A stretch of 64,000 nucleotides of DNA, from assembly GCA_951812925.1 (NCBI GenBank), contig OX638371.1, forward strand, positions 113,359,124 through 113,423,123, given 5' to 3'. The notes below the pieces were generated by a model. The model was given only the letters and a program-made list of their open reading frames with translations. It had not been told where the DNA came from and did not search any database. The number at the start of each line of letters is the position of its first letter. The first letter of the stretch is position 1. Shown here piece after piece: positions 45,413-55,517 of the stretch. A program made the position numbers and the translations under genes. Source of the DNA: Calliopum simillimum. Lineage: Eukaryota > Arthropoda > Insecta > Diptera > Lauxaniidae.

Positions 45413-46218
45413 AATATGCACCACGTGCAATTCCTACTGGGCAATATGTATGAACAGAAAACACGCTCTATCTGCAAAATCTTCGAAAAACCCAACCCGT
45501 AATCGCAATAATAAGATTGGTTTTTTCACATTCTGTATTTTATGATTATTTTCTCCAAATGCGCAAATGTTCATCATATGTGGTGTATTAATGACATAGT
45601 TTTTGAAGAAAAAACAAGTAGATTTTTCGCGAGCACTTTTTCATTTTTAGCGCTCATCCAATGTTGGAGCTGCCAATAACCCACTGGTTCCTTCATATGT
45701 ATGTATGTATGTGGCTGTCGACATCTGTCTCAGAGGTGTTTTTCAATTTCACCAAGTTGTAACATCACGCGGCGTTTTCCGTTTCAATTTACAGCATATT
45801 CCTTTTTATTTTTTCGTTGTGTTTTGTTTCGAGTTACGTTTTTTGAACCCTTGGTGGAATATCGAACTGCAGGCGGCATCCCTAGTATTAAGCGCTTAGC
45901 GTCATTTTCTCACACTTGCGACTATTTTTCATTTTTTTTACAGCGTCACGGACACGCACCAAAATTTTACCGTTGACAGGCAAAACGTGAAAACTTGTTA
46001 TTGATGCGATTATCCTGCGTATTGTTTGCAATGATACATTGTCCTTTGTTTTAAATAAGGATTCGTTTGGAAAAATCTATGCGAGGTAAAACGTTTTTGA
46101 AAAGTGATTTTGCAATGTATTTCATCCGATATTTATTATTTTCAATAGAAAATAATAGGTGTTGGTCTCCTGCAAATCTCCTATATGAAAGAAAGTTTTT
46201 GAAAGCTTTCCAGATAGA
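45413..46218. other. Spacer, no gene recognised
   Basis: Moderately complex non-coding DNA with a short TATG run at 45696-45712. No element is recognised. Confidence 0.35.
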
Positions 46219-46343
46219 GTACAAGGAGGAAAAATTAGTTCTTAGTACTTTATTACTAGAAAATTTTACTAGAATTATGTTGATATTTTGTTCGACCTTA
46301 TGATTTTTAAATAAGTTAAAAAAAAACCGGGCTGACCGCACTT

Positions 46344-46432
46344 GGATTCGAACCGGGGTCCATCCGCGTGATAGATTTAAAAATATTATTTTTACGTATA
46401 ATACGAGTAACAAACTTTTTAGACCTCTGAGA
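46344..46432 (-). repeat. tRNA-like module of element B
   Basis: The B box GGTTCGAATCC is a perfect consensus match. The A-box region TATCTCAGAGGTCT is degenerate. The intervening TTTACGTATAATA region is also shared with element A. Confidence 0.6.
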
Positions 46433-46484
46433 TATATAAATATTTTTACTAGATTTATAAAGTCAAAATGGTTATATAGGGTGT

Positions 46485-47307
46485 ATCGCATAAGGTTACG
46501 ATGATTCTGGGAGGTAATAGAGGAGGCCAAAACCAATGAGAAGTTATACGGTTAAAACCGATTTTCTGACCAGTTTTAGAAAAAAAAAAATTTCTTGGGC
46601 CACCCTAACGTTTTAAAAAATACTCTGTTATGCGAAACTTTTAGCTAACTGTATGAGCTTTCTTATAATGTGTTTGGTTTATAGGGTTTAAAGAGATTTC
46701 GCAAAGTTCTGGACCTTTAAAGTTGATATTTAAAATTTTTTTTCCTAATTTTTGAATTTGGCGGCTATTTTAGTATGAAAAAGATCCCATTAACACACCC
46801 TTTTACACGCGCTTCTCTTTATCTACTAGAGCCTTCAATAGGGTTGTTCTAGAAAAGTAATTTTTCTGCCCACAAATCAAAAAACTGGTATGACAAAAGT
46901 GCTATCATATGAAAGGAAATTTCACAAGAATTTAAAAAAAAAATTATAAAATGGTGTGTTAATAGGACTTCTTTCATACTAAAATGGCCGTCATAATCAG
47001 AAATTAGGAAAAAAAATTTTAAAATATCAGCTTTAAAAGTCCAGAACTTTCCGAAATCTCGTAAGACCCTATAAACCAAATGCATTATCAGAAGGCTCAT
47101 ACAGTTAGCTAAAAGTTTCCCATAACAAGTATTCTCTAAAACGTTAGGGTGACCCAAGAAAATTTTTTCTGAAACAAGTCAGAAAATCAGTTTTAGCCCC
47201 ATAACTCCTTTGCGGTATATTATAGACCCCCCGCGGCTGCAATTTTTTGCTAGTCTCCTCTATCACCTCTCAAAAGCTTCGTTACCTTATGCGATAAACT
47301 CTGTATA
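46485..47307. mobile_element. 0.82-kb foldback with TATA flanks
   Basis: Arms of about 390 nt. The left words GTATCGCATAAGGTTACG, GAGGAGGCCAAAA, ACCCTAACGTTTTA and GTTTGGTTTATAGGG are mirrored at the right by CGTTACCTTATGCGATA, TAAAACGTTAGGGT and CCCTATAAACCAAA. TATA sits at both outer ends, compatible with TA-type insertion. Confidence 0.85.
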
Positions 47308-47456
47308 AGGTAAGGGAATTTATGTTTGAAATTTAGTGTTAATAACTTAAATTTTTTTACTACCAATTATGACACGAATTTTTCTTCGTGTAGAATCTCA
47401 CACACCTCTCTTACACTCATCATCATTATGATTACCTCCAACGAATTCTCTGTTAA

Positions 47457-47540
47457 CCCAGTGTGCCAGACGGTTCATATCTCCGCTTTTTTATCCGTTA
47501 CGGATCCGTTACGGAGATATGAACCGTCTGGCACACTGGG
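47457..47540. mobile_element. 84-bp palindromic MITE with CCCAGTGTGCCAGA ends, short form
   Basis: A perfect 29-bp inverted repeat (starting CCCAGTGTGCCAGACGGTTC) encloses 26 bp holding TTACGGATCCGTTA. It is the internally reduced sister of the 189-bp element at 3698-3886. Confidence 0.85.
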
Positions 47541-48419
47541 CAGGTTTATCGATATCATATACATAAATTACGTTTTGGTTGCAACTTTCACAATCCCTAC
47601 TATTTTTTTTAAGTGTGGAGATTTATTTTTTTTTTAACTGAAAAGGCTGACGCATACTCTGACTAACTCAAGCACGAATTTTTTCAACAAACTTAGCTAC
47701 TGCAAGACTTTATCATCTCAGTGAAAATGTGTTATTTAGCAATGACTAAGTATAAGACTAAGTAAATCTCTTGAATTTTTTGTTATAATTTTGATTTTCT
47801 TAAATTGGTTCGATTAAGCTATTGCCTTTAGGTTGTTATTTACATGAATATCGATCTACGCTAATAACTGTAAATTAAATTCAATTAAAAAGTAATAATT
47901 TTAAATTGTAAAAATAAACAGTCGACTAATATCCTATAGTCCTTGTAATAACATTTTCAGTGGCGTACTGAGAACTATCATAAGGGGAAAAATTCGTCGT
48001 ATAGGTATTAAATGTACTCATGACTAACACGTAAAAAATTGAAATCAATGCCCGAATCGCCATCAAATAATACCTATATTATTTGAAAGAAGAAAGAAAG
48101 AAAGAAAATAAAAACAAATTAAGACCGTCACTGCATTTTGATTTACAAGGATTCAATACAGTAATTCAACTGATGATTGTCGTGACAAAAGTCGTGTCTC
48201 TTCATATTCAATAAACCATGGCACATAGAGTGCGAGCCAAGTTAACATGCAACATTGTTGTGAATTGGAGGGTTGCAATAACGTCGTCGCCGTCTATACT
48301 TCGACGCTTAATAATCACTACTATCCGGCTGACTAACGGACTGACTGTCTTTTTTATGCCCGTTTTACTGTTATTTTTTGTGGTCTACAATTTTCTATCG
48401 TCGCGTCGTTGTATTTGTA
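47541..48419. other. Spacer, no gene recognised
   Basis: AT-rich non-coding DNA; a GAAA run lies at 48090-48108. Confidence 0.35.
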
Positions 48420-48975
48420 GAGGGTGGGCCAAAAGTCACCATGACGTTTAAAAATTTGATAACTTTTTCGTTTATACATTTTTTTTTTTTTTTTTTTCGG
48501 ATTATAAAATATTCAAAATGGAAGTTTTTTTACACTAAGTATGGAAAAAAATGTCACTTAAATGACGCCCGTTTCCGGCTTCGGAGAGTTTTTGGAGAGT
48601 TTCGAGAGCAAATAATTTCTAGAAATTTGGAAATTAATTGGCCAGCGCGTTCGCCAGATTTGTCAGCACCCCCGACTATTTTCTTTGGGGTTATTTAAAG
48701 GAGCGAGTAAATGTGAACAAGCCCGAGACAATCCTTGAACTCAAAGTAACATTTTTGCAAAAATTCGAGCACTACAGCCACAAATTTTTAAAGATGCTCT
48801 AAAACGAGCCCATCATTGCGAGCTGAAAACGGGGGTCATTAAAGTGACATTATTTTCCATACTTAGTGTAAAAAAATTTCCACTTTGTATATTTTATAAG
48901 TTAAAAAAAAAAAAAATATATAAACAAAAAAGTAATTAAATTTTCAAACCCCATGGTGACTTTTGGCCCACCCTG
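48420..48975 (+). mobile_element. Internally deleted mariner-like element with intact ends
   Basis: The termini AGGGTGGGCCAAAAGTCACC and its inverse, ending GGCCCACCCT, are near perfect, and TA is duplicated at 48418-48419 and 48976-48977. Inside, only the transposase C-terminus survives: NWPARSPDLSAP, then DYFLWGYLKERV after a one-base insertion in a C run, then NVNKPETILELKV. This is the third-Asp region of IS630/mariner-type transposases. The N-terminal part is gone, so it can move only in trans. Confidence 0.9.
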
Positions 48976-49381
48976 TATGTATAGATATATGGTTATATTT
49001 TTTTTATTTATTTTTTGATGTTGTTGCTTTCCGTATCATGCTGTTTTCTTTTGTTTTCTCTAGCGGTCTCGACAATTTGTTGGCTCCTGTTTTTTTTTTA
49101 TTTTTATTTTTTATATCCTTCATTTTCATACATTTGCATTTATAATCACAGCACTGAGGACGTTGTATCCGTATATATACGAAAACAAACGAACGTACAT
49201 ATATATATGTATATAAATGTATGTCTGCTGCAGAATATAAAATTCTCTGCAATCAAAACGTTACTATTAAGTTTTCTGAAAACATAATACACGGTAGTAC
49301 CTACATATCCTTCTTGTTGGTTGAGGTCAAAAACCTTTAACTTTTTTATTAGTTGTTTCCTTGCAGTTTTATTTTAAAAAA
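48976..49381. other. Spacer, no gene recognised
   Basis: T-rich tract followed by TATATATG-type runs near 49195-49215; non-coding. Confidence 0.35.
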
Positions 49382-49592
49382 AACTCGTAAGGATGAAACC
49401 TTTGGCCTGGCCAAACATTAAATACCCTAAACTGGAGTATTTTGAAAATCTTCTTGTACGGGATGTGCCACGACCTCTTGTCCAAATTCACATAGCTTTT
49501 GCTCAGATCTTGCACTTACTGTTCTCAGTGTCATTTTGAAACCTTTTATTATATTGGAGATGTAACGCCCTCTTGTCCGAATGCACCCTGTT
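49382..49592 (-). repeat. GGCGTGGCA dispersed repeat, inverted fragment
   Basis: AACTCGTAAGGATGAAACCT and TTTGGCCTGGCC are the inverse of the shared 3' end of 61362-62128 and 33783-34311. It then continues through CACGACCTCTTGTCC and TTTTGCTCAGATCTTGCAC. A further related stretch with CCAAATTTCATCGAATTATC and CAGACAGACAGACGGACATG follows at 49640-49830. Confidence 0.65.
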
Positions 49593-49961
49593 TTTTTTGG
49601 TTGTTTATCGCGAATAATGCTCTTATTATTGCATTTTGAGTATACTTAGGCGTGCCCTTGACCGAGATCACTCATTTTCAATCCGACGAGCAAATTTTGA
49701 TGGCGAGGCAGTGTACCAAATTTCATCGAATTATCTTGCTCTCAACAGACAGACAGACGGACATGGCTATACCGACTCAGGAGGTGACGCTGATGAAGAA
49801 TATATGGGTGAATGTCACGAAATACCGTAATTTAGGGATATGAAAATTTGAATTTGAAAAGTTGTTGAAATGGTCCAGTAACCGATGGATTCCATCGTCT
49901 AGATCATAAGTAGTCTGAAAAACTCCTGAAATCTACACGACGCCTCCCATATTCAATACTC

Positions 49962-50393
49962 TAATATGGCGGTCAAAAATTCAATATGGTGGACTTTATT
50001 TTAAAATTAACTAATTTGAACAAAATTTAGTGCATGGGGGTTTTTTGGGTCGCTTATCACGAATCCGGGGTCGGATTTACAAAATTCAAAATGGCGGACA
50101 AAAATTTTCAAAAATCATCCGATTTTCCTGAAATTCGGTATATGGGGTTTTTGGGGTCGCTGATCACGAATCCGTGGTCAGATTTAGAAAATTCAAGATA
50201 ACGGACCCAAGATGACTGACGGTTAATTTTTGAAAATTTTGTCCGCCATTTGGTATTCTCCATCTTGAATTTTGTAAATCCGACTTCGGATTCGTGATTA
50301 GCGACCTAAAAAACCCCAGTCCACGAAATTTTGGTCACATTAGTTTATTTTTAAAAAAAGTCTACCATATTGAATTTTTGACCGCCATATTGG
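49962..50393. mobile_element. Foldback with CTAATATGGCGGTCAAAAAT arms
   Basis: The arms TAATATGGCGGTCAAAAATT and AATTTTTGACCGCCATATTG pair, as do GGGTCGCTTATCACGAATCC and GGATTCGTGATTAGCGACC. The phrase GGGGTCGCTGATCACGAATC is also tandemly repeated in the left half (about 50045 and 50153), so arms differ in copy number. Confidence 0.75.
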
Positions 50394-50521
50394 AACGGCC
50401 TTGTTGGGTTTTGTCAAAAACATTATAATATTGGTAAACTATATCTGCTGTAATAGTTGCATATTATTTCGTAATTTCCAACACTAGACGGAGGGGACAC
50501 ATGACGGAGGGGACATTTCAT

Positions 50522-50760
50522 GAATTGAAGAGTGGCCGTACCAAAGGGCCTAAGTACCATTTCGGCAAAAGTAATGTCATACTTTTTACGTGCCTAATAT
50601 TCTGCTATTTGACTTTTATAATTTTTTCAACATAATGACATCAATTTCGCACTATCAAGAAAATTTTTAGTGAAAACAGAAAACAATTTTATTAATTTTT
50701 ACCAAAATGCCACCCGTTTCATATGGTACTTAGGCCCTTTGGTACGGCCACTTCTCAATT
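50522..50760. mobile_element. MITE with GTGGCCGTACCAAAGGGCCT ends
   Basis: GTGGCCGTACCAAAGGGCCT, then AAGTACCAT, at the left is inverted at the right as ATGGTACTTAGGCCC and TTTGGTACGGCCAC. The pairing continues outward into AATTGAAGA and TCTCAATT, giving arms of about 40 bp around an AT-rich core. Confidence 0.8.
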
Positions 50761-51240
50761 GAGCATTACGCACACAAAGCAAATCGCCAACTCTTGCTAC
50801 CGGGCACAATCGACTAAGTTTGACAGACTCTTCATTCCACATTGATGATGCACCAAAAAAATTCCACTTCTCACCTAACATTTTGAACATGTCGAAGGGG
50901 ACATCGACTCTTTTCCCGTACTTTTTCATGTTGTTTCGACCGTAGCAAGTATATTGGAACATTTGGAGAGAGTTCCTCTGTTGGGCTTGGTTTCTGTGTT
51001 GATGGATTTGAAAAAACCCGGCGCGGAGCCCTCCAAGTCTAGCTCCGCGGAATAACTGCGGTAATTTAGAATTGCCTACGGAATATGAAAAATGCGTAGG
51101 ACAATAGTGATAATGCCATCAGCGAGCATCGGAGGGCAGAATTGGGCTTGCCCCACGAAAAAAGCATCTGTTCTTATTTGACTTAAATATGTCCACACGC
51201 AGAACATCAGTGGAATATTGTATTTGGCTAAATCAAGCGT
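50761..51240. other. Stretch of ordinary complexity with repeated GGAGGGGACA
   Basis: CGGAGGGGACA occurs twice just before the MITE (50489-50520), with variants GAAGGGGACA near 50895 and CGGAGTGGACA near 51333. The minus strand is open from 50962 to 50764 (a CYGRNNMKKYGKRVDVPFD block) but is not recognised. This may be a decayed, unclassified element interrupted by the MITE and the RTE fragment. Confidence 0.35.
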
Positions 51241-51291
51241 TTTGGCCCTATGCTCCTCCTAGGAGTTAAAGGAGAATACATACATACATAC
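51241..51291 (+). mobile_element. 51-bp RTE-type 3' end with perfect 11-bp target duplication
   Basis: The insert runs from TTTGGCCCTATGCTCCTCC to a CATA-repeat tail and equals the extreme 3' end of 5988-6359. AAATCAAGCGT stands immediately on both sides (51230-51240 and 51292-51302). Confidence 0.9.
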
Positions 51292-51302
51292 AAATCAAGC
51301 GT

Positions 51303-52872
51303 GAAAAAGTCTTGATTGGCAAAATCACCATGACGGAGTGGACATTTTCGGTAGTTTTCATGCGATTAAACTTTATAAGGACTTCTTTTTGATTCCGGGA
51401 TGTATGTACACAACTAAAAATGTTAATTTTGAAACAATGTTATGGTGGGATGGTCGAAATTTTGCTTTAATCGCACAATACACCCGTGTGACAGGTGTTT
51501 TTCGGTATTCCGTGACATTCACCCTGATAAACTTTTCCATTCCTGTCCGTTTTGAGCCCGTTTTTATCCTTTGCATAAGCCATAAGCATTTCACTTTTTC
51601 CTAAAGCTACGCCATAAGCCTGAAAATAGCGAGCTTTTTTCAATTAGGAATTGAAGACAAAAACAAATCTTAAAAAATATTTTAAACATCAATGTTGTAC
51701 AAATGTTAATTGGACTCGTGGGTGCCCACATCTTGGTGAAAACCCATAACAATCAATGCTGTTGTACAATTTGGTTTGTTATATTCGCATTTATAGGGGT
51801 ATGTTTTTGAATTTTAAAACAGTAACAGCGACAAATTCTTGAATTGCAGTCAAAAATTTGTCATTTTGGTTGCATTCTTTTGTCAAGCGTTGCTTTCAAC
51901 GACGCTGCTGGTTCTAAACAGCTGTTACTATGAATGCACCGCTAAATTGACATTTTTATTGAAAACTAATTTCCTTTGCTTCTGTGCTGTTACTGTGGTG
52001 TTGTTTCATCAAACACTTTCATAGATCAAATTACACACGTGACTAGGAAAAATTAAAATGCCACGAACCCAGCCGGAAAGGGTGTTGTCAACTTTCTAAG
52101 ACCATCTTATAGTAAATCCTGCGCTCAGAACATTTAAAAATTTGTATGAAATATAAATATTCTTAAAAGTCATTAGCAGTTTGGAGTGTTTGGAAATTTC
52201 AAACTTAAACTTTTAATTTCTGCCGGGTATATTGTGTTATTGTTCTAAATATCATGACGAATTCATGCCATGTTTGATTGTAGGGAGAGCAATGTTGGCT
52301 GATTTTTTGCTGACGTATTAAAAAAGAAATATACGGCACATTACGCCGAAAAAGAACTCAGGCTTTTTCGAAAGCCTACGCATGCGCATATGGCATGCGT
52401 GGGATATAGTATGTTCCTATATCCATTGTGTTTTTGTTGTTGTTGTCATGCTTAATTATCAACTTCTTGAATTTCGTCGACTCAAAGAACCTCTTGCATA
52501 ACAATCATCAAGTCCTTATCGCTTTGCTGTAAAGAAAGGTGAATTTATTTATGGATTCTCTTTGTGGGTTAGTTAACATGTGTTGTTGTATTCTTTCGTT
52601 TCTTTTCTTCCATAGGCTGCTTTTTTAATTAATCAGCGGAAGTTAATTTGTATTTGAGGAAGTTGCTTTTGCGTGGTTTTTTCGATTTCGGTTCTTATGA
52701 TATTGAAATTTGATCATTTTTCGATATCAGTGAAGATTTTTATGCATCACAAGTTAAATTTAGGTTATTTTGATTAACACGAGCAGAAAGAGAACAGTGG
52801 AGTCTTAAGCACAACAGTTCGATTTGATTATTTGCTTTGTTATACAATAGAAAATGAACGAATCTAATACAT
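51303..52872. other. Spacer, no gene recognised
   Basis: A hydrophobic 61-codon frame at 51839-52024 lacks support. Small hairpins lie at 51685-51775 (TTGTACAA words) and at 52375-52410 (GCATGCGCATATGGCATGCG). Non-coding as far as I can see. Confidence 0.35.
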
Positions 52873-53154
52873 ACACGGAAAGAAAAAATATATAAAAATT
52901 ACGAGTGATCTAGGTGATTTAACTTCTATAAGAAATCATATAAAAAATTTTAAAAAATCAGGCTAAAAATTCCGACTCAATAATTTTTATGTGTCCAACA
53001 GGAAATATTCATAGCTGTTTCAGTTATAAACCAAATTTGTTCTATAAAACTTTATTCAACAGCATGGCAAGCAAATGTGATTTTTTGTTTGATAATTTTG
53101 TAGAAGATCATTTTGAAACAAATTGATTTTCGTCAAACTTCATGATATTGGTGG

Positions 53155-53220
53155 CGGTGGTGCTGATGGCTAAAGCGCGCGTCTGTCACACGACACGTTC
53201 GCCCGGTTCAGACTTCACTC
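53155..53220 (+). repeat. tRNA-like module of element C
   Basis: The A-box-like TGATGGCTAAAGCG and a weak B box CGGTTCAGACTTC are 40 nt apart, close to tRNA spacing. It resembles insect SINE heads; the fold is not convincing as a functional tRNA. Confidence 0.5.
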
Positions 53221-53466
53221 AATGCTAAGCAAAAGGTAAAAAATTATTATTATTATTTTTTTTTGTAGTCTTACTTTGTATATTTACTTTTTTTATATTA
53301 ATTGTTAAAATATAAAAAAATTGTTTTCATGTTTAATAATTTTTACTATGCTGTTATTGAAATATTTACTTCCTTCTAAGCAGCTTTAAAATTTTTAGGC
53401 AGTTTTTAATAGATATGTAAAATGAATGAAAATTAACAAAAGCTAACGATTTTCGCTAAAAAAGCT

Positions 53467-53780
53467 CCGTAATCCGTGTGGTTTCAATTACTATACTTTT
53501 CATTTCTGGAGCTTTTTAATTGAAACGGTGAGTCGAACGATAAACAGTATAAGAATCTTTTTTGTACGGAATATTCGATTAAATCAAATTTTTTCAACTT
53601 TTTGTGGTTTTTTAAGAATATTTCCGGAACGTTTACTTTTTCGTTAATGCAACCCAATATTATTTGTAGAATCTGAAATTCTCCACAAAAAAGATTCTTA
53701 TACTTTTTGTTGTATTCATCAAGAAGCCTCCTACATGAAAAGTACTTAATTGAAATCACATGGATTTCGGAACAGACCTG
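53467..53780. mobile_element. GCCTGTTCCG-family foldback inside element C
   Basis: Left arm CCGTAATCCGTGTGGTTTC, right arm GAAATCACATGGATTTCGG followed by AACAGACCTG. The first few bases of the left end are missing relative to 13815-14196. Confidence 0.75.
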
Positions 53781-53945
53781 ACAATACTTTTCTTTCCGTG
53801 TACCCCTATTATGCATGGCAAAGCTACTTAAGTTGTGTTGTATTTAGTTACTCAAATGAATATTATCATATTCGCTTAATTTTTTTTTTTTTGTTGGAAC
53901 GGTTGTAAAAAGGAGCAGTGCACAAGATTTTCTTTATTTTTAAGT

Positions 53946-54480
53946 GGGCGGTGCCAGGCCCCTAAATGGAAAAAACGCTCTCATGGCTAAGCCAATGAAT
54001 CGAATTTCATGAAATTTAGGGCATTTACGAAAGATAATATAACTATTATATTTTCAAGAGGGCGGTTCCACGCCTCTAAATAAAAAAAAACCCTCTCATT
54101 GCTAAGCCGCTTCAACGAATTTTATGCAATTTGGAATGGAGATAGAGTTAACACTAAGGAACGATAATATGGCCATTATGTTTTTAAGTGGGCGGTGACA
54201 CGCCCCTTGATGGAATGACGCCCTCATGACTAAACCGCTGCATCGATTTTTTTGAAATTCAGTATGGAGATAGGATAATATAGCGCTTTAGTTTTAAAGT
54301 TGGCGGTGACACGCCCCAAATGGAAAAAAACGCTCTCATAGCTAAACCGCTGCATCGATTTTTATGAAATTTGGTATGGAGATAGTATAATCACTAAGGA
54401 ACAATATGTTTATATTTTTAAGTCGGCTTTTGCCACGCTCCTAAAAAGAAAAAGCACAGACATGGCAACTGACGAGAATT
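53946..54480. repeat. Five-monomer tandem array, GGGCGGTGNCACGCCCC
   Basis: Monomers start at about 53946, 54060, 54190, 54301 and 54423 (111-130 bp). Each holds a GGGCGG...CGCCCC palindrome, CGCTCTCATGGCTAAGCC, a CTGCATCGATTTTTATGAAA block and TATGGAGATAG. Similar words recur singly near 57960. Confidence 0.8.
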
Positions 54481-54614
54481 TGTTTGCTTAAGTTAACAGT
54501 TTCGTGGTCTTTTTAAAGTCAAATCGATTGATGGAATTTGGACTACAAGACAAACTCTAGTAAATAAAAAATAATGAGTAAAAAAACAACAATAACAACA
54601 CATAATTTAAGCAG

Positions 54615-54840
54615 TAGAGTAGAACGGGGCAATGTCGTGCACTCAACTTTGACATGCTCTTAAAGCCGTACATCTCAAGCGAATGCAACGAGTAAGCATC
54701 CGATCGAAAGATAATTTCGTTGGTTACATCCATGTGTAACAAAATTTGTGTAGCGAGAAATTGTGTTTGTGTAAGTGAAGAAAAAAAAAATGTGCACGAC
54801 ATTACCCCCCTCAAAATTTGTGGGGTAATGTCGTGTATTG
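54615..54840. mobile_element. GAGTAGAACGGGG element, partial copy
   Basis: It matches 54968-55150 over nearly its whole length (CTCAAGCGAATGCAACGAGT, AAGCATCCGATCG, TTGTGTTTGTGTAAGTGAA) and ends in inverted GGGGTAATGTCGTG. Confidence 0.7.
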
Positions 54841-54967
54841 TTTTCCGAGTATAGTAAAGGTGCCAAAATGTGTGAGAAATGATAGGTAGTGGTTCTATTA
54901 GTAGAGATTTAGCATTATAATGTATTTATTCATTATTATACAAGTGTGAAGTACATAATATGTTGTG

Positions 54968-55517
54968 TAGAGTAGAACGGGGCAATGTCGTGCACTCAAT
55001 TTTGACATGCTCGTAAAGCCGTATATCTCAAGCGAATGCAACGAGTAAGCATCCGATCGATAGATAATTTCATTGGTTACATCCATGTGCAACAACATTT
55101 GTGCAGCGAGAAATTGTGTTTGTGTAAGTGAATGTGCACGACATTACCCCAATGGTCGTTTTAAAGGTCAACTTCGATAACTCGGTGAAGCCCAAAATTT
55201 TTTTCGAAAACCAAATACTTCTTTTCTTTGGCAGGATATTTCGTTTCAGAAAACACTTACCTGGTATATTTTCCCGGAAGGAAAATTATTTTTCTGACCC
55301 GATAAAAAAACACTTTTATCGTCCCGAAAGCGTGCGTTTTGAAAAAAAGGTTACTCTGTAGAGACGAACTGGTGAAAATTGCTAGTATTATATGCATAAG
55401 CTCAGTAGGTCAGCAGGTTCCTACCTTACGAACAGTTGGTAAAACATTCAATTCTTTGGGCCTAAACAGCCAGTGCACGACATTACCCCCTGCACGACAT
55501 TACCCCGTTCTACTCTA
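54968..55517. mobile_element. GAGTAGAACGGGG terminal-inverted-repeat element
   Basis: The left end TAGAGTAGAACGGGGCAATG is inverted at the right, ending ACCCCGTTCTACTCTA. TA at both edges may be the duplicated target. CACGACATTACCCC recurs at 55137, 55474 and 55491 in the right-hand orientation. Its interior has no recognisable coding sequence. Confidence 0.75.

Larger units (their letters stand above)
46219..47391 (-). mobile_element. ACACGG-type terminus element B with tRNA-like core, split by a foldback
   Basis: The minus-strand left end is ACACGAAGAAAAATTCGTGT (47391 to 47372); the far end, inverted, is GTACAAGGAGGAAAAAT (46219). The tRNA-like module lies at 46344-46432 with B box GGTTCGAATCC (plus coordinates 46344-46354). 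Sequence order matches element A. A different foldback (46485-47307) interrupts it, and about 240 bp present in A are missing. Confidence 0.7.
52873..53801. mobile_element. ACACGGAAAGAAAA-terminus element C with tRNA-like core
   Basis: The ends ACACGGAAAGAAAAAATAT and AATACTTTTCTTTCCGTGT are inverted with few mismatches. A tRNA-like module sits centrally at 53155-53220 (TGATGGCTAAAGCGCGCG, then CCCGGTTCAGACTTC). A GCCTGTTCCG-family foldback (53467-53780) sits inside the right part. The interior differs from elements A and B, so only the ends and the overall design are shared. Confidence 0.6.

Noticed and set aside
46051..46536. 161-codon minus-strand open frame
   Set aside because: It runs through the tRNA-like module and into element B and its nested foldback; its length is a by-product of AT-rich repeats.
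51839..52024. 61-codon hydrophobic frame resembling a signal peptide
   Set aside because: No domain, no flanking exon and no start context; hydrophobic frames are common in T-rich DNA.
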